Assembly (NCBI GenBank): GCA_018993265.1
Contig: JAGKSW010000094.1
Location: 1-49,599 of the forward strand
Reading direction: 5' to 3'
Source of the DNA: Nostoc sp. TH1S01
GTDB lineage: Bacteria > Cyanobacteriota > Cyanobacteriia > Cyanobacteriales > Nostocaceae
Length of the DNA: 49,599 nucleotides
A model generated the notes under the pieces. The model had not been told where the DNA came from. It worked only from the letters and a program-made list of their open reading frames with translations, and searched no databases. Positions 1 through 7,381 of the stretch are shown here, one piece after another. Every line of letters begins with the position of its first letter. Position 1 is the first letter of the stretch. The position numbers and the translations under genes were made by a program.

Positions 1-132
1 CGCTGGCGTTGTCCTTCATGTCGATCCGAAAATGATAGAGACGAGAACGCCAGCTTGAATATTAGAAGAGTCGGGAGTTCGACTCTAGGCGTAGGAGATT
101 TTAGACAGTCCCAGACTGCAATCTCTGTCTGA
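1..132 (+). mobile_element. tnpB: 3' end of tnpB (IS200/IS605-family RNA-guided nuclease), cut by the window edge
   Basis: An open frame runs from base 1 to a TGA at 130-132. Its peptide begins RWRCPSC and continues ENDRDENASLNIRR. This is the C-terminal end of TnpB: the second CxxC of the zinc ribbon (here CPSC), then the last RuvC acidic residue in the D-R-D-x-N-A context, then the usual N-I-x-R tail. TnpB is the RNA-guided nuclease of IS605/IS1341-type elements and helps them persist at their insertion site. Only 43 codons are inside the window, so I cannot say whether the upstream gene is intact or whether a tnpA partner exists. The known 3' flank of such genes carries the guide scaffold and the right-end hairpin, and a strong hairpin follows here. 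Confidence 0.82.
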
Positions 133-172
133 TGCCTGAATCCCCCGTTTTGAAAACGGGGGAGTGGCTCAA
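133..172 (+). repeat. Right end of the TnpB element: perfect hairpin and likely end of the omega RNA scaffold
   Basis: Bases 142-162 form a perfect inverted repeat (CCCCCGTTTT, one base, AAAACGGGGG) ten bases after the tnpB stop. It is followed by GTGGCTCAA. IS200/IS605 elements have no terminal inverted repeats; they end with a subterminal hairpin and a short cleavage tetramer or pentamer, often TCAA. TetR homology resumes exactly at base 173, which places the element boundary at about 172/173. By family knowledge the omega RNA would end here and its guide would begin with AATCACTTTTC, inside the interrupted gene. The boundary is inferred from where homology returns. Confidence 0.7.
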
Positions 173-646
173 AATCACTTTTCTAGTAAAGATGAACTAG
201 CACTGCAAGCTTTTGATTTTGCGATCGCCCTTGTCAGCCAGCGAACAAAAGCTGCAATTCGCAGTCAACATCATGCAATAGAACGTCTAGAAGCGATTAT
301 GGAAGTATTTAGCAGCTTTGTTGAGCATCCGCCAATTAAAGGTGGTTGTCCACTGTTAAATACAGCAATTGAGAGTGATGATGCTCATCCTGCATTGCGC
401 GATCGGGCGCAACAAGCCATGAACTCTTGGCTTAACTTGATTTCTCAAATTATTACCAAGGGAATTGACAGAGGTGAAATTCGCCCTGAAGTGAATGCTG
501 ATGAAGTTGCAACTATTATTATTGCCACTCTAGAAGGAGCAATAATGATGAGTAAGTTATATGACGATGTAATTCATATCCAAAGAGCAATTACTCACTT
601 AAAACAGTATATAAACACTAATCTTAAAAACTATGGTACAAGTTAA
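164..646 (+). pseudogene. TetR-family regulator remnant lacking its DNA-binding domain
   Basis: From base 173 the frame reads NHFSSKDEL, the conserved end of the TetR helix-turn-helix domain (Y-x-H-F-x-S-K-E/D-E-L). About 150 residues of all-helical ligand-binding domain follow, with the GGCPLLNTA motif seen in YxaF/LmrA-like TetR proteins. Everything upstream of that motif (roughly 45-50 residues with both HTH helices) is missing and replaced by the right end of a TnpB element. The apparent start, GTG at 164, lies inside the element and has no evident ribosome site. A product, if made, could dimerise and bind ligand but not DNA. I therefore call it a pseudogene. The 3' end overlaps the next gene by 14 bases, so the two were probably one operon. 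Confidence 0.82.
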
Positions 647-1022
647 AGTATATGGTTTAGCAGATAAACTAAATCCAATTAAATCAGATTTATCTCACAT
701 TATTCATACCTCACTAATTGAGATTCTCAAAGTTTCGCCAGAAAAGAAATTTCAGCGATTCTTTCCATTAGGAAAAGACAATTTCTATTATCCTGACGAT
801 AGGTCAGATAATTATTTAATTATCGAAATTATCATGTTTGAAGGGCGCTCAGTCGAAACAAAAAAAGAGCTACTTCGGCAATTAATTCAAAATATTCATA
901 AAACTTTTGATATTTCTGTTAATGATATTGAAATTACTCTTTTTGAAACACCAAAATCTAACTGGGGTATTAGAGGTGTCACTGGAGATGAATTAAATTT
1001 GAATTACAAGGTAAAAGTTTAA
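633..1022 (+). CDS. Tautomerase_2-like small protein without Pro-1
   Basis: A 129-aa protein resembling the Tautomerase_2 branch of the 4-oxalocrotonate tautomerase/MIF superfamily. Visible family marks are the central YPDDRSDNYLIIEI block, a strand ending in MFEGRS followed by a helix (VETKKELLRQLIQNI), and the C-terminal NWGIRG motif. These enzymes use an N-terminal proline, exposed after Met removal, as catalytic base. Here the residue after Met is valine (MVQVKV), and no alternative start giving Met-Pro is visible. The protein may be inactive as a tautomerase or use different chemistry. The start overlaps the tetR remnant by 14 bases, suggesting translational coupling, so its expression may have changed when the element inserted upstream. 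Confidence 0.72.
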   Translation: MVQVKVYGLADKLNPIKSDLSHIIHTSLIEILKVSPEKKFQRFFPLGKDNFYYPDDRSDNYLIIEIIMFEGRSVETKKELLRQLIQNIHKTFDISVNDIEITLFETPKSNWGIRGVTGDELNLNYKVKV

Positions 1023-1093
1023 ATTGGTGCATAAGCTGTAAATGAAAATTTAACTTTCGCATAATTATCAAAATGTAATATTTTTCTAAATTA

Positions 1094-1111
1094 AAAGACC
1101 TTTCGGTCTTT
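1094..1111. promoter_or_regulatory. Inverted repeat, candidate TetR operator 1 upstream of the GST gene
   Basis: AAAGACC-TTTC-GGTCTTT is a 7+7 base perfect inverted repeat. A near copy, with the same CC-x-TT-CGGTCTTT core, lies 59 bases downstream at 1153-1170. ACC-n4-GGT palindromes are typical operators of TetR proteins of the LmrA/YxaF type. The repeat lies between the tautomerase-like gene and the GST gene. Alternatively it could be a weak terminator of the upstream pair, but the duplicated sequence favours an operator. Confidence 0.55.
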
Positions 1112-1152
1112 AATATGAGTTGGAGAGCAAAGTTAAATTTTTTTGTCTAATT

Positions 1153-1170
1153 ACAAACCGTTCGGTCTTT
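1153..1170. promoter_or_regulatory. Inverted repeat, candidate TetR operator 2 upstream of the GST gene
   Basis: The sequence ACAAACCGTTCGGTCTTT contains the palindrome ACCGTTCGGT and matches operator 1 closely in register. It ends 21 bases before the GST ATG, where a bound repressor would block transcription or promoter clearance. Confidence 0.55.
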
Positions 1171-1191
1171 TATTTTGAGGAATATTGAGTG

Positions 1192-1860
1192 ATGTTGAAG
1201 TTTTACTACAATCCCATTTCCCCGAATGCGCGACGTGTATGGCTCACTTTACTAGAAAAAGAAATTGCTTTTGAGCCAATCTTGATGAATTTAGATGGTG
1301 ATCAATTACAACCAGAATTTTTAAAAGTTAATCCTTTTCATCATATTCCAGTCCTAGTTGATGATGACTTACAAATAGTCGAATCTCTAGCAATTATGGA
1401 CTATTTAGAAGCAAAATATCCTACACCTTCACTACTACCAAAAGAACATCAAGCTTTAGCAAAAGTGCGGATGGTGCAGTATGTGACTGCTAATGAATTA
1501 TTTCCACAAATAGTCTCATTAATTTATGAAAATTCAGACTCAACGCAATTTCTTAAAGCCACACAGCATATAGATAAAGTGCTGCTATTCTTTACAGAAT
1601 TATTGGGTAATTCTCTCTACTTTGGTAGTGAACAGTTCACTCTAGCAGATATAGTTGCTGGTATAGCTGTGTCTTCCTTACCAAGTTTAGGGATTAACTT
1701 GAATCATTATCCCAAGATAAATGAATGGACTGAGCGACTGATGCAACGTCCAGTCTGGCAGAAAACAAAATTGAGTACAGATGACTTTGAACAGTTCAAG
1801 CGGCGAGTCCGAATTTTAGTCAAGTTGCGTAGGCGTGAGTTAAATCAGGGAAAGCGATGA
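1192..1860 (+). CDS. Glutathione S-transferase family protein
   Basis: A 222-aa cytosolic GST. Residues 1-78 form the thioredoxin-like glutathione-binding domain: an N-terminal strand, Ser-10 in NPISPNARR as the candidate catalytic/GSH-activating residue, cis-Pro-53 in HIPVLVDD, and the E64-S65 pair that binds the gamma-glutamyl group. Residues from about 86 form the helical C-terminal domain with the usual ADI motif near the N-capping box (TLADIVAG). GTG at 1189 is also in frame, but ATG at 1192 with GAGG at 1177-1180 is the better start. Two TetR-like operators lie just upstream, so the gene was probably under the control of the now disrupted TetR gene, as is common for GSTs responding to electrophiles. 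The substrate is unknown. Confidence 0.88.
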   Translation: MLKFYYNPISPNARRVWLTLLEKEIAFEPILMNLDGDQLQPEFLKVNPFHHIPVLVDDDLQIVESLAIMDYLEAKYPTPSLLPKEHQALAKVRMVQYVTANELFPQIVSLIYENSDSTQFLKATQHIDKVLLFFTELLGNSLYFGSEQFTLADIVAGIAVSSLPSLGINLNHYPKINEWTERLMQRPVWQKTKLSTDDFEQFKRRVRILVKLRRRELNQGKR

Positions 1861-1945
1861 TTTGGAAGTGCGATCGCTAGAGGTTGTATAAATGATATTT
1901 TTTAAAGGGTATATTGCAAATATGACAGCACTATGCTCATATATC

Positions 1946-2755
1946 TCAAGCTGACCACGTTTCCCGAAAGTCAGCGTAGAGTGTTAGCCCACCGTCAATA
2001 AACAGTGTTTGTCCCGTGATATATGCGGCTTCATCAGATGCTAAAAAGGCTACGGCTGCGGCCATTTCTTCCGAAGTTCCCGCACGACCCATTGGGATAT
2101 GACTTTCAACAACTGCTTTCTTTTCGGGGTCGTTTATCCAATCTTCATTGATGGGGGTGATAGTTGCGCCTGGTGCGATCGCATTTACTCGAATCCCTCG
2201 GTTAGCATATTCCAACGCTAGAGTTTTCGTCATATTTTCCATACCGCCTTTGCTGATGGAGTAGCTGACATACATTGGTCGGGGAATAATTTCGTGAACA
2301 CTGGAAATGTTAATGATGATTCCCGGTCGATTTTGGGCGAGCAATTTTTTGATAGTTTCACGGGCGCAGATATAAGCACCCCGCAGATTCACCCCAATTA
2401 CTCGGTCGAAGTCTTCTGTTTTGACTTCGTGGGATGGACATTCGGTTTGAATACCGGCATTATTAATCAAAATATCAATACTGCCCCATTTGTCAACTAC
2501 TGTATTGACCATTTCCACAATGTCTTCTTCTTTGGAAATATCTCCTTGTATCAGTAGAGACTGAACACCACAGTTATTGGCATCGCCACAAGCTTTTTGC
2601 ATAGCGATTTCTTCTGTATCTTCCGCACCTTCCGGGCTTTTGCGGTAATTGATGGCGATATTACAACCTTCTTGAGCTAGGCGAATGGCGATCGCTTGTC
2701 CAATCCCCGAACTTCCACCTGTAATTAGAGCATTTTTCCCTTTTAATCCTTTCAT
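1946..2755 (-). CDS. Short-chain dehydrogenase, glucose 1-dehydrogenase-like
   Basis: A 269-aa classical SDR with a Rossmann fold. The cofactor motif TGGSSGIG is at residues 12-19, NNAG at 98-101, Asn-123 in the N-L-R-G motif, catalytic Ser-151/152, and Tyr-165/Lys-169 in YSISK. The C-terminus has GQTLFIDGG and an unusual aromatic tail (LYADFRETWSA) seen in glucose 1-dehydrogenase-like SDRs. The basic residue in NYRKS at the end of strand 2 suggests NADP(H) preference. The likely reaction is NAD(P)-dependent oxidation of a sugar or polyol, but the SDR family is too broad for certainty. The ATG is preceded by AAGGAG at good spacing. The gene stands alone, separated by about 130 bases from the ATPase gene upstream. 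Confidence 0.88.
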   Translation of the reverse strand: MKGLKGKNALITGGSSGIGQAIAIRLAQEGCNIAINYRKSPEGAEDTEEIAMQKACGDANNCGVQSLLIQGDISKEEDIVEMVNTVVDKWGSIDILINNAGIQTECPSHEVKTEDFDRVIGVNLRGAYICARETIKKLLAQNRPGIIINISSVHEIIPRPMYVSYSISKGGMENMTKTLALEYANRGIRVNAIAPGATITPINEDWINDPEKKAVVESHIPMGRAGTSEEMAAAVAFLASDEAAYITGQTLFIDGGLTLYADFRETWSA

Positions 2756-2886
2756 AGTATTTCTCCTTGGTTAAGTCATGGAATAATTTTTATGAATCTT
2801 TTTATCGGGTAATGTGGAGAATTTTGCCTGACTGTGATGGGCAATTTCCTCGACAGCCACCGTGATGTTTTTCAAGGTATTAAATC

Positions 2887-5598
2887 TTAACTAAGAGGGT
2901 CAAAGCGGTTAACTAATGCAGCTACTATAATCATTGGTAGAGCAACAAGTAAGCAAATTAACCATTGATTTAAGTTCAGTGGCGCAGTAGCAAATAAGTT
3001 ATTCATTAAGCTCCACTGACTGAAAATTATTTGTAAAACTATCGTAGTAGCAATGCCAATTCCAATAGCTGAAGCATCGCTGAATGTTTGTCTAATTCCT
3101 CGTAATTGATTAATTAGAAAAACTCCTAATTGGCTAATACTTAAAAGATAAAATAGCCTACCAGCTACTAAAGCTTGAATCGCCATTGTCCGACCTAAAT
3201 CAATATTACCTGTGGTTTGTTTGAACCATTCAAAAACACCAAAAATTAAAATCCAGTTAAAGATAGAAATGGCCACAATGCGCTTGACTAAACTTCTAGA
3301 AAGTAAAGGTTCACGGGGGCTACGTGGTGTTTGTTGCATAACCCGTTGAGATTTTGGCTCAAAGGCTAGGGGTACAGTCATGGCAATGGAGTTAACCATA
3401 TTTAGCCACAAGACTTGTAAAGATAAAATAGGTAATTCTCTGGCAAATAAGACGCTAATTAAAATCGTCATTGATTCACCACCATTAACAGGTAAGATGA
3501 AGGCGATCGCTTTCAATAAATTCCGATAAACAGTCCGCCCTTCTTCCACCGCAGCTTCTATGGAGGCGAAGTTATCATCAGTCAAAATCATGTCTGAGGC
3601 TTCTTTAGCTACCTCTGTACCTGCTCCCCCCATTGCAATGCCAATATCTGCTTGTCTTAAGGCTGGTGCATCGTTCACACCATCCCCTGTCATCGCCACT
3701 ATTTCACCTTTTGATTGCAAGGCTTCAACAAGGCGGAGTTTCTGTTCTGGTGCAACACGGGCAAATACTGAACCATCTTCTATAGCTGTAGCTAGTTCTG
3801 ATTGCTCCATTTGGGCAAGTTGACTACCCGTAAAAGCCAAAACTTCACTATCTTGATTAAAGCCCATACGCTGGGCGATCGCTCGTGCTGTTACTGCATG
3901 GTCGCCAGTAATCATTTTGACTTTAATACCTGCGCTCTGACAGGCTTCTACTGCCTTAATCGCCTCTGCTCTAGGCGGATCAATCATTCCTTGAAATCCC
4001 AAAAATACCAAATCCTGCTCGATATCTGCATGGTCGAGGGTATCTTGAGTAGCTGAGACAGATTTTTTCGCCAACGCCAGTACCCGTAAACCCAGGTTCG
4101 CCATTACATCAACTTCTTGATGTATGGTGTCTGCATCTATAGAAGCTAGATTTCCCCTAACATCTAACATCTGCTGGCAACGTTTAAGAATTGCTTCGAC
4201 TGAACCCTTAATGTAAATAGTCCCGTCTTCATGCAAGGTTGCCATATATTGAAACTCAGACTCAAACGGGATGACATCTATTCTGGGCATTTGAGTATCT
4301 AAGTCGTTGCGATGCAGCCCTATTTTATGAGCAGCAGTAATCAATGCTCCCTCGGTAGGATCACCCACAACCTGCCATTGTCCATCCTTTTGTTCTAGGT
4401 GCGAGTCGTTACATAACAATCCAGCTTTGAGACATTCTGCTAACACAGGCAAATTCTGCCAATCTATAGGCTGTTCATCTGCTAAAATTTCTCCTTCTGG
4501 CGCGTAACCTGTACCTGTGACTGTATATTGTTCACCACCTGCATAAATTGCTTGTACAGTCATCTGGTTTTCGGTGAGCGTCCCCGTTTTATCAGAGCAA
4601 ATAACTGTAGCTCCGCCCAAAGTTTCCACGGCTGGCAATTTCCGCACGATCGCATGACGGCGAGCCATACGGGAAACACCGATAGCTAATGTCACTGTAA
4701 CTACTGCTGGTAATCCTTCAGGAATGGCACTCACAGCAAAAGCCACAGCCGCCTCAAACATTCCCGCCCAGGAATTGCCATATCCCAATCCTACTGCAAA
4801 CGTCAGCGCAGCGATGCCTAGAATAATGTACAGCAAGGTACGGCTAAATTTATCAAATTTTCGCGTCAGAGGAGTCTTTAAACTCGTTCCTTGTTCAATC
4901 AGTTGGGAGATGCGTCCGGTTTCCGTCGCTTCGCCAATGGCGACGACAATTCCCTTACCAGTGCCGAAAGTCACAAAGCTACCAGCATAAGCCATATTAG
5001 CCCGTTCTGCTAAAACTGCATCTACCTCAACGGGTGCGGTATTTTTTTCAATAGCGACTGACTCACCTGTGAGTGCTGATTCATTAACTTGCAGATTGCG
5101 AGATTTTACCAAACGCAAATCCGCCGGGACTTTATCGCCAGAAGTGAGTAAGACGACATCTCCTGGTACTAACTCTGTTGAGGGAACTTGTACCTTTTGA
5201 CCGTTGCGGAGGATAGTTGCATTAGTTTGGACTGAAGAAGCTAAAGCCGCGATCGCACTTTCGGCTTTTGATTCTTGAATAAAACCTATAATGGCGTTAA
5301 TCAAAGTTACGCCCCAAATTACCCAAGCATTTACCCACTGTCCAATTAACGCTTTAATTGCACCCGCAATTAGCAAAATATATAGTAATGGTTGATTAAA
5401 TTGTAATAAGAATCTGATTATTGGGTTTGTCCCCGATTTACCCTTAAGTTCATTTGCACCATAACGTTCTCGTCGTTTTACTACCTCATCTGAACTTAAA
5501 CCTGTTTCTGGATTAGTGCTGAAGTTCTGAGCTACCTTTGAGGCTGACAAATTATGCCATTGTTGTGCCTGCGTGATTATTTCAGAGGTTGCTGCCAT
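2887..5598 (-). CDS. P-type cation-transporting ATPase (P2 type, PacL/PMA-like)
   Basis: A 903-aa membrane pump using ATP hydrolysis to move a cation across the plasma or thylakoid membrane. The N-terminal cation-ATPase domain (WHNLSASKVAQ) is followed by the actuator motif TGES (about 177-180), the M4 motif PEGLP (293-297), the phosphorylation site DKTGT (336-340), a nucleotide-binding domain, the hinge TGDGVNDAP, and a C-terminal six-helix block. PEGLP resembles Ca2+-type pumps. M5 keeps the N-G-G-E motif, but M6 reads LWLNMVNSIAMTVPLAFEP, without the T-D-G acidic site of SERCA. The transported ion is therefore uncertain; Na+, K+ or H+ are alternatives to Ca2+. A TTG at 5610 is in frame; the ATG at 5598 is preferred. 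Confidence 0.9.
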   Translation of the reverse strand: MAATSEIITQAQQWHNLSASKVAQNFSTNPETGLSSDEVVKRRERYGANELKGKSGTNPIIRFLLQFNQPLLYILLIAGAIKALIGQWVNAWVIWGVTLINAIIGFIQESKAESAIAALASSVQTNATILRNGQKVQVPSTELVPGDVVLLTSGDKVPADLRLVKSRNLQVNESALTGESVAIEKNTAPVEVDAVLAERANMAYAGSFVTFGTGKGIVVAIGEATETGRISQLIEQGTSLKTPLTRKFDKFSRTLLYIILGIAALTFAVGLGYGNSWAGMFEAAVAFAVSAIPEGLPAVVTVTLAIGVSRMARRHAIVRKLPAVETLGGATVICSDKTGTLTENQMTVQAIYAGGEQYTVTGTGYAPEGEILADEQPIDWQNLPVLAECLKAGLLCNDSHLEQKDGQWQVVGDPTEGALITAAHKIGLHRNDLDTQMPRIDVIPFESEFQYMATLHEDGTIYIKGSVEAILKRCQQMLDVRGNLASIDADTIHQEVDVMANLGLRVLALAKKSVSATQDTLDHADIEQDLVFLGFQGMIDPPRAEAIKAVEACQSAGIKVKMITGDHAVTARAIAQRMGFNQDSEVLAFTGSQLAQMEQSELATAIEDGSVFARVAPEQKLRLVEALQSKGEIVAMTGDGVNDAPALRQADIGIAMGGAGTEVAKEASDMILTDDNFASIEAAVEEGRTVYRNLLKAIAFILPVNGGESMTILISVLFARELPILSLQVLWLNMVNSIAMTVPLAFEPKSQRVMQQTPRSPREPLLSRSLVKRIVAISIFNWILIFGVFEWFKQTTGNIDLGRTMAIQALVAGRLFYLLSISQLGVFLINQLRGIRQTFSDASAIGIGIATTIVLQIIFSQWSLMNNLFATAPLNLNQWLICLLVALPMIIVAALVNRFDPLS

Positions 5599-6292
5599 TT
5601 TTTGTATCAAGATGATTAATGTTAATCACCAAGATTATGAAAAATGAATGTGATCAAAAGGTGACAGAAATATTTATTTTGCAAAAGTTTCAATACGCTA
5701 ATGTTGCCAAGCTTTTTGAGTCACCTGCACATTACCCTGAGCCAGCTGCTTGGAGTGAATCTTGTAGATTACGCCAAGCATGTAAATCATCACAACCAAA
5801 ATCCTACTTTCGAGAACACGGAAATTCAGCAAAACATTTTGGCATCCCTAACCCAGAGAATCATTCCAGTGATTGATGCTGAGTATGACAAACAAATGTG
5901 ATTCAAAAATGACGCAGGGGTTAAAAAGCAACATAATCTATATAAATCATGAATTATTCTAGTTTGACCTGTTTATGACTTACGCAAACTCTACAATTTC
6001 TTGGCGTTCTACCCTGCGGGAAGCCGCTTGCGCGTCTAAGGCGACTTGGCGGTTCGATAAATTAAGCTTTTGGGCGATTTTTGCGTAACTCCTACTGTTG
6101 TCACTTTCTATTCACATTTCAATAGCAAGCTAAAAATAATTCAATAAGCGTTACTCAATTTGATTAGGTTATCCAAAAAATGAATTACCTAATTGATTGA
6201 CTTTATCGCCCTAGTTCTCCTTGTGCCTGGACAATAAGCTATTTTTTGAATTGCCCGCCCCTGAACTCTAATAGATAAATTATTTTTATGTT
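5599..6292. other. Intergenic region with one MITE-like repeat and a doubtful small ORF
   Basis: Between the ATPase start and the small membrane-protein gene. A 66-codon frame from ATG 5701 to 5901 exists but has no ribosome site and no recognisable family, so I do not call it as a gene. The repeat at 5977-6093 is listed separately. The promoter of the ATPase (leftward) must lie here; I see no confident -35/-10 pair. Confidence 0.5.
5977..6093. repeat. MITE-like repeat with TTACGCAA/TTGCGTAA ends, copy 1
   Basis: The element starts GACTTACGCAA and ends TTGCGTAACTCC, imperfect inverted termini. The interior contains a GC-rich stretch (CTACCCTGCGGGAAGCCGC) common in cyanobacterial interspersed repeats. 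A second element with the same termini and a different interior is at 31717-31807. No ORF is present, so it would be a non-autonomous element moved in trans. Confidence 0.6.
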
Positions 6293-6592
6293 ATGTCAAC
6301 TCAGAAAATTTATCATATCTTCTGGTCTTGGTTAAAAATTACTGTACCGACATTCCTGGGCTTAAGTGCAATTATTCTATTGCTACTGGTATTGTTTACT
6401 ATTCTTCAAGTCCCTTCTTTTGTTATCGGTAATGATAATTTTTGGTTATTGCGCTGGCGATATGAACAGGATGCTAATTTTTCAATTGCCTTCAATCCTT
6501 TAAATGTATTTGCCATAGCATCTATCATTGGCTTGATCAGTATATGCTTTAAGCATTATTTCCCGCAGCACAGTAGGCAGCGCAGACGATAG
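6293..6592 (+). CDS. Small two-helix membrane protein, function unknown
   Basis: A 99-aa protein with two predicted transmembrane segments: a long hydrophobic stretch around residues 17-42 (FLGLSAIILLLLVLFTIL) and another around 69-86 (VFAIASIIGLISICF). Both termini are short and polar, and the C-terminus is strongly basic (HSRQRRR), which suggests a cytoplasmic C-terminus. The connecting loop (about 43-68) is aromatic-rich (NDNFWLLRWRYEQ). I do not recognise a family. It lies 111 bases before a gene for an exported protein on the same strand, so the two may share a transcript. Confidence 0.6.
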   Translation: MSTQKIYHIFWSWLKITVPTFLGLSAIILLLLVLFTILQVPSFVIGNDNFWLLRWRYEQDANFSIAFNPLNVFAIASIIGLISICFKHYFPQHSRQRRR

Positions 6593-6703
6593 CTTTTTTC
6601 AAGCTAGTTCAAGAGACTGCATAAACTCATAACCCCAAACCTATTGATTGAGTGAAGGGATGAAACCCTCACACTAAACACTCACATTCAAAGGAAAACG
6701 GTG

Positions 6704-7345
6704 ATGAAAACACATCTTTTATTGAGCCTTGCTTGTTCTATCTCTTTGTTGGGTACAGCTACATTACCTACTCATGCTCAACAAGTTCCACCTGTGGAAC
6801 CACAACCACAAGTCATCAGTTCCGAAATTACCATACCTCAAAATACCGCAATTATTGTGGCTTTTCCTGCACCTGTGACCATCGATGTTGGGCAGAAGAA
6901 GGATTATCCTCTGACTCTTCCTTTAGCTAGTGCCATTAAAGATGCTCAAGGTAATATCGTAGCGCCTGAAAATACTCCTGTAAGTATAATTTTAAAACCA
7001 AAAGAAGGCGGAGCAAAAATTGTGGCACAGTCTTTAGTAATTAACGGCAAAATTGTCACCATTAAAGCCTCTAGCCAAGTTATTCCTGGTACTACCATTA
7101 CCCATGTGCGAGCTAATGATAAGGCGATCGAAAATGGTTCGGTTTGGGGTAGAATTGGCGGCAGTACTTTAGGCTTTCTCAGCCAAGGCGATCCTGAGCA
7201 ATTTGATCGAGGAGCTATGTTAGGAAGTGCTGTAGGATTGTTGACAGGCTTGCGTTCAGCAGAAAATACACGGGTTGTCCAAATCCCCCAAAGCAGTGTT
7301 TATGTTTTATCCCTTGAGGCTCCTATTAGTTTAACTCCTCGTTAG
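6704..7345 (+). CDS. Exported protein of unknown function, TrbI/VirB10-like beta features
   Basis: A 213-aa protein with a clear Sec signal peptide (MKTHLLLSLACSISLLGTA, cleavage near THA-QQ). After a proline-rich linker come alternating strands: PQNTAIIVAFPAPVTIDVG, then VAPENTPVSIILKPKEGG, then VPGTT-like IPGTTI. A glycine-rich segment (GGSTLGFLSQ ... GAMLGSAVGLLTG) follows, and the C-terminus reads SSVYVLSLEAPISL. Order and composition recall the C-terminal domain of TrbI/VirB10-like proteins, but this is a weak resemblance and no conjugation genes are nearby. GTG at 6701 is in frame; ATG at 6704 with AAAGGAAAA upstream is preferred. Confidence 0.68.
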   Translation: MKTHLLLSLACSISLLGTATLPTHAQQVPPVEPQPQVISSEITIPQNTAIIVAFPAPVTIDVGQKKDYPLTLPLASAIKDAQGNIVAPENTPVSIILKPKEGGAKIVAQSLVINGKIVTIKASSQVIPGTTITHVRANDKAIENGSVWGRIGGSTLGFLSQGDPEQFDRGAMLGSAVGLLTGLRSAENTRVVQIPQSSVYVLSLEAPISLTPR

Positions 7346-7381
7346 TGCCAGAAAAATGCAGATAAAATCACTCCCAAAATT

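Noticed and set aside
61-85. Hairpin AGAGTCG ... CGACTCT as a tRNA T-arm or intron element
   Set aside because: It lies inside the tnpB coding frame and no other tRNA or intron features are present.
1094-1111. Terminator for the tautomerase-like gene
   Set aside because: A close copy at 1153-1170 and ACC/GGT symmetry fit an operator pair better; not fully excluded.
5701-5901. 66-codon plus-strand frame after the ATPase gene
   Set aside because: No ribosome site, no family likeness, and in-frame stop close upstream; probably chance or debris.
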